Of a DNA stretch of 64,000 nucleotides, positions 54,201 to 60,200 are shown piece by piece (positions within the stretch are counted from its first letter, which is position 1; every line of letters begins with the position of its first letter). The position numbers were made by a program, and so were the translations under genes. The notes beneath the pieces are model-generated. The model had not been told where the DNA came from, ran no database searches, and saw only the letters and a list, made by a program, of their open reading frames with translations. The DNA comes from Heliocidaris erythrogramma (lineage: Eukaryota > Echinodermata > Echinoidea > Camarodonta > Echinometridae), in the NCBI GenBank assembly GCA_025617745.1, contig CM046870.1, positions 10,716,410-10,780,409 of the forward strand, read 5' to 3'.

Positions 54201-57200
54201 TACTACCGACATGGAGTATGGGGAAAAAAGAGCAAAAGATGAGGGAGAGGAAATAAAGCGGTTAAAGTAGCTATCCAAAGAAAATCACAAATATGGAAAT
54301 TAATGTATCACTAGATAGTGGGAAGCTTACAGATGGAAATCGTATAAGTTTTATGTCAACTGCGTATCTGATGATTATAAAAACAACATAAATAAAAACT
54401 CTTCTCAGAATCTGGAATATCCGAGGATTCGCCAGAACTATAGCGATGTTTTGATGTCGTCGCACTAGGGACCAATCCTGCTTAAGTAGACGACGTCCTA
54501 TAATGAATGAACGTAATTTCAATGCAATTATTTATCAAATTATAAAGAGTTTTGTATGTTTAAACATGACCTTATTTCACACCATTCTAAATTGGAAAGT
54601 GAAACTGATTCTGATAAATAAAACCGTTTGATTGTAAATACACAGGGGAAGGGTCAATGATCAATGATATAAGTGGGAAAAACCCTCCGAATAATAGCAC
54701 GGATGGTATTCGTTCCCTCTTGAAACGCCGAACATGCCCCGGTGCAAGCAGCTGAAAATACAATGGCGTCTTATTTTGTTTACAAGTGACTGATTCCTTA
54801 ATTTTTTTAACGCTGCATTTTTCATCAAAATAATACCATACACGAAGTTAAGAGTGAGGCAACAGACTAACATTAAGACTGACGTTAGTCAAAGAGAAAT
54901 AGGGGAAGAGGAGATGACAAAACAGGCACTGAAAATGTGTAAGATGTTATGGGACATCGTCTGCTTAGACAGGACTGGTCCCTTGTGTGTCGTCACACAT
55001 CTCAGTAGCGTTCGAGGAGCTCTTCAGCTGCTATATCGGGGGCTGTATTTTACCGTTTTATAATTAATAATAATCATTACTTCAAATGTTTCCAAGCGTT
55101 GAATTTGGATAACCTTGTTTAATTTATGCCATCTATGCCATAATAAGTATTAAGCCAATATTTGTGTTGATGGAATTTCCTTGTAATGTGATCTTTAATT
55201 CAAACTTGTGTGATCACAATGAAGTATGATGAGGGGCTCTATTACCTGAATGTGGTTGGTTAAATGATTTTTATTAACTTTGAAATCATTTTCCTGTAGG
55301 GTATAGATAATAATAATAATAATGGATGGCTTTATTTCATGGAATACCAGAAAATATTCCACTCGTTAGGGCCAATATTGCACTTATCTTCGATTCGTGC
55401 AATATTGGCCCTATCTCGTGGAATATTCTCTGGTATTCCATTCAGAGCCATCCAATATATAAATATTCAATTTGTTGCATTCTCACTCCTACGTTATAAC
55501 AGAAACTACCACAACTAACATCCAAATATCAGCTGCGACTACGCCCACAACATCAACCGCAACGACTACCACCGTGTTTACAACTACTCTGGGCCAAACA
55601 ACGCCTGGTAGGATTTCTATTAATTTGTTTATACAATTTTCTTTCATTATCGATGTAATTCTCTTTTTAAAAAAGATCTATCAGGTGATAATCAATCACC
55701 TTCGTTTGGTAGCTACATCAGTCCCCCTTCCCGATATCATTCCTCCTGCCAATATCCCGTGTGCATATATGATTCAATATTTTCTGAAGAGAAAAATGGA
55801 AATTTATTAATTTTTTTAAACAGGGCAATGGGAGAGGGCCGCGCAAGATACGTCAAGGAGTTCCCGATTAGTGTTTGCTTGACTACAAGTTAAATATTCA
55901 GAACTTCCTTATTTCTTATTGCATTTTGCTCAAACTTTCATTTACCTGTTTTTTTTTGGTTGTTGTTTTTTTTTTTTTGTTTTTTTTTTTGGGGGGGGGG
56001 GTCTGCTTTTTTAAACCAACTTAATATCAGCGTTGACTTCTCTTTCAAATTAAATGGATTTGATTGTTGCCAGAACATACATTCATATTTTACTTTAAAA
56101 ATAACTTCTTAACGTCTTTGTAACTCCTGTGGTCCATTACTCTTCACCAACGTTAATATGCTTCATTTTCTCCTCCAGAGTTAACTACTGAGACAACTAC
56201 CACAGTTGCTACCACTAAGACACCAGCAACTACAACTACCCCGGCCACTACAACAACAGAAGAAACAACAACTACAGTGACAACGACAGCAGCTATTACA
56301 ACAGCCAAAGAAACAACTGCTGTCACCATAACTACACCTGAGGTCACCACCACTGAAGCAACTACCACAATGACTACCACGAGTCCAGGTACTTAATTAC
56401 AGATTTATTAACTTCTCATAACGACACGACATGAAATCAAGATCAAAACCTGCTCATCATTACGACCATATTTTGTGTGTGTGTTTTGTTTTTAAGTTGT
56501 TTTTTTTTACACAAGACAGTGAAGGAAACATTTCAATTTTTTTTCAGTCAGATGTAATGATATGTTTATTTTACAAAATCTGAATTGAAATATGTAGAGC
56601 CCATAACTACTACGACGACGACAAGTGCTGCTACCACTACTACCCCTGAAACCACTACCACTCCGGCTACTACAACAACGAAAGAAATCACAACTACAGT
56701 CACGACACAAGGAAGTACTGCAACAGTAGAGGAGACAACAACCGTCACGACAACTACGCCTGAAGTCACCACCACTGAAACAACTACCACAATGACTACA
56801 ACAACTCCAGGTATTCCTCCTTTACTACGATGAAATGAATATATCTTCGATAGATATCCAGAGTAAATGCATTCTTTAATTTTCAAATTAAAGATTTCCT
56901 GTAACAGATTTCTCGTAACATTACAAACTTACAATGAAGTTTGAATTCAAATACAAAAATTATATAATTGTTGATTTTTTTCCTGTATGCCTACAAACAT
57001 GGCTTTTCTTGAACCAATATGACATGACATGTATAGATTTTTATATGCATCTTCAACTGAAAACACCCTCTTTTATTCTAATCTATTCTCTTGAAACAGA
57101 AGCAACCGAAAAGGGCGACGCGGGTATGTGCAAGTTTTTTTACTTTCTTTAATGTTTTTGCCATTATGCTTTTCAAATTTATAGGCAAATTCATCGAGAC

Positions 57201-60200
57201 CAATCGATGGGAAATAGGATTTCAGCAGCAGCCTTTTAATCAGGGTTAGATCCAGGATTGTGTAAAAGAAAGTGTTGTGTCTATTGCAAAAGAAAATCGT
57301 AAAAAGGAATAAAAGGTCGCATTTTTTCAGGTGCCTTGTAGGTCAGTTGTGCCTCTCAATGCTGTCTGTTATTTCCCTCAGATCTTACATTCATGCTGGC
57401 CCGAATTCACAAAGGAGATTTAAACCTCCATAAGCGTACTAAAATAAGCATAAAAGAAAATATATGATTGGATTGGATTCCGTGCGCACGTATACGCTTA
57501 AAAACCCCAGGAGGGGGTTTAAAACATGGTTTAAACCTAATCTCCTTTGTGAATTCAGGCCGCTAAGTGCATACTATATTTGTCACTAAAATATTGAAAC
57601 ATAAGTTTTTAAGTCGAGGTGGCCTGAATATACTATCATATTGAATCGACAAGGCAGATCATACTTCCAGCGGACGATGGCAATTAGAAGGAAAATGTGA
57701 CGTGTCCAAAACCACTGTCTACCGCATCCGATGTATGAGCCTTTGATAATAATATTCATGATTAATAATCATCATAGTATTATTAATAGTAATTGCAATG
57801 ATTATGATGGTAAATAATACTGACAATATTATTAATGGTAATAATAAAGATAAAAATTATGATTTATACTGATTTATATTCTTTAAAAAAACAAGATATG
57901 AAATTAAAATAAAACTTAAATAACCAACACATACTGACAAATGACAGTCATCAGATAAAATATGATTACAACTATTGTCATTTTTTTTTTCAAAAGGAAA
58001 GTTGTATGGTTCGTGTAGAAGATTAAAGCTGATGTAATCAGGTAAGGCAATCCAGAGACGCGGGGAGGCTGAGCAGAGGCAGACCTTAAAGCAGCAGGTT
58101 CCAGTGACAAATATACTGTATATATATATAGTGACATATATACTGTATTGCACATCCAGCAATCAAATCATTATTAATGTTTAACACTTTGCTTCATTTT
58201 TGCAACTAGCCACCCAACCAACCCGAACACGGAAGCCACCAGAAGGTACCCCCACAACAACCGGTAAGCCAATTATGGGGCACCAAGTGTTCGCTTGATA
58301 AGTCTGTCCAAGTTTACACAATTTCGTACGAAATTCACTTTGCTTTTTTACAAAATGCAATTTCGTACACGTAATTCTTTTTGACCCATGCGAAATAGAT
58401 TTCTTTGTGACGAAATCTTCTTTCGGTGGTACGTCATGTAATTGCGTGCAAGAAATTAATTTCCCGCCATACGAAATTAATTTCGTATTAATTCACCACG
58501 AAATACACTTTCGCGGTACGAAATGTAAATTGCGTACACAAATTTCATTTCGTACCATAGAAATGACTTTCGTGGCAACGAAAGCCATTTCGTTTTGTTC
58601 TTAACACAATTCCGTACACGAAATATATTTTGTACCATACGAAATGGCTTTCGTTGAACGAAATCCAATTTGTGTGGTACCTAACGCAATTCCGTACACG
58701 AAATACATTTCGTTGTAACGAAATTTATTTCGTGCGCAATTCTGTACACGAAATGTATTTCCTGGTACACCCAAATCCACTTTGTCTGTGTCTGTCAAGT
58801 AAGGGATATAAGAAGGTCGCTGATTGGCTGCCGTGTTGATCGTGCTTTGCTAGGACCACGTGCCACTGATCTGTACGGAAAGAATTATCTCCGTATATCG
58901 TGCCACGTGTATCGTCGTCAGGGATCCTACATCCAACTAGGATGCAAGTCGACTCGCCACCGAGTTGTCTCGGCATCCCTTAACTTTAACCATGAGGAGA
59001 GAGCGACAAGAATTGCATTGTGGCACTATTTGCTTCATACAGGTGTACTCCAGGCTGAAAATTATGTCATTTGAATAGACAGAGTAAAATCAAACAAGCA
59101 AAACACACGAAAAAAAGTTATCAAAATCGGACAACGAAGTTATTACATTTTAAACTTTTTTGAATTATTTTCGTGAAACAGTTCTGTCAGGAACGAGCGA
59201 CCCGATGACATCGTACCGCCACTTTTACCGTTGTAATTTATTATATAAAATTATAATTATTCAAAATTTCTCCTCCAAGAAAAAAAAAATTGAACTGAAT
59301 GCTGATTTAATGTGTATAAGATCATCACTTTTGCTGAGGCTTGTTACCACTGTCTACAATAGCTGCAATGTCAACTCCAGAATCATTATTCTGGTCTGAT
59401 ACCACGCAACAGATGTTTCATTTCATGTTTCATGCCACTACAACTTTCTGCACTGAAATCTTCCCACAGTCACGACTGTTTCCACGTATGGGGATATAAA
59501 ATAAAGTGACGATTCATCTACGCTCATTTGTGCTTATCTCGGGCTATTCCAATAAAGTACCGAAGTGTGACGTCATACCGCCCAAGTTGTCAAGGTTGCT
59601 GGTTCTAAACCATTTTGTGCTGAACAATGTCGTGGTGATCACACCAGCACCATACACTGAATTTGCCCTGCTCCAGCCCGTTGCTTGACTGATTTCGCGG
59701 TGAACCTCAAGCGCGGGCTTTCTTGTTTAGAACCAGTAACCTGGACGACGAGCGAATATGACGTCAGCACTTCGGTAATCTATAACGAAAACCTTCGAAC
59801 ATAACGTAGGTGAAATAATAGATTTGTGTTCCCTCGACGTTGATGAATCATTTTATTTGCCGGCCAGAACTAATGATAATCATGTTTTAAAAAACCTGCA
59901 TTGAAATACAGAGCTCGTTACTACTGTGACGACAAGTATTGCTACCACAACCCCCGCAACTACTACTACTCCGGCTACCACGGCAACGGAAGAAGTTACA
60001 ACTGCAGTTACAACTACAGCTAGTACAACAACTGTTCAGGAGACCACCACCATCACGACAACTACGCCTGAAGTTACCACCACTGAAGCTGCTACCACGA
60101 TGACCACAACAGCTCGAGGTATGATAGTGCAGTTAATAATTACAATATTATTTGCAGATTTGCAGATAACCGTCATTTCTACTTGGTGCAAATGACCTTG

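Larger units (their letters stand above)
50422..55502 (+). other. 5.1-kb intron between the array and the downstream A-less units
   Basis: It begins as a normal C-D intron up to about 50689, where unit homology stops. The rest is transposon debris: minisatellite fragments with G runs (50940-51015), a nested foldback (51272-52238), a piggyBac-like MITE, a pyrimidine tract, a hAT-like MITE and a hairpin MITE. The stretch 53928-55323 shows nothing recognisable; small open frames there have no family features. Confidence 0.7.

Noticed and set aside
54186..54210. CAGGGGCGTAACTAG as the end of another hAT-type MITE
   Set aside because: It looks like such an end, but I could not find the partner end or a target duplication nearby.
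54271..54522. 83-codon minus-strand frame, and 54854-55063 plus-strand frame
   Set aside because: No recognisable motif, no splice context, and length within chance expectation for this base composition.
58725..59074. Small frames at 58725-58976 and 58847-59074 as a lost exon A or a gene
   Set aside because: No similarity to exon A and no domain features; they overlap each other on opposite strands in repeat-like sequence.
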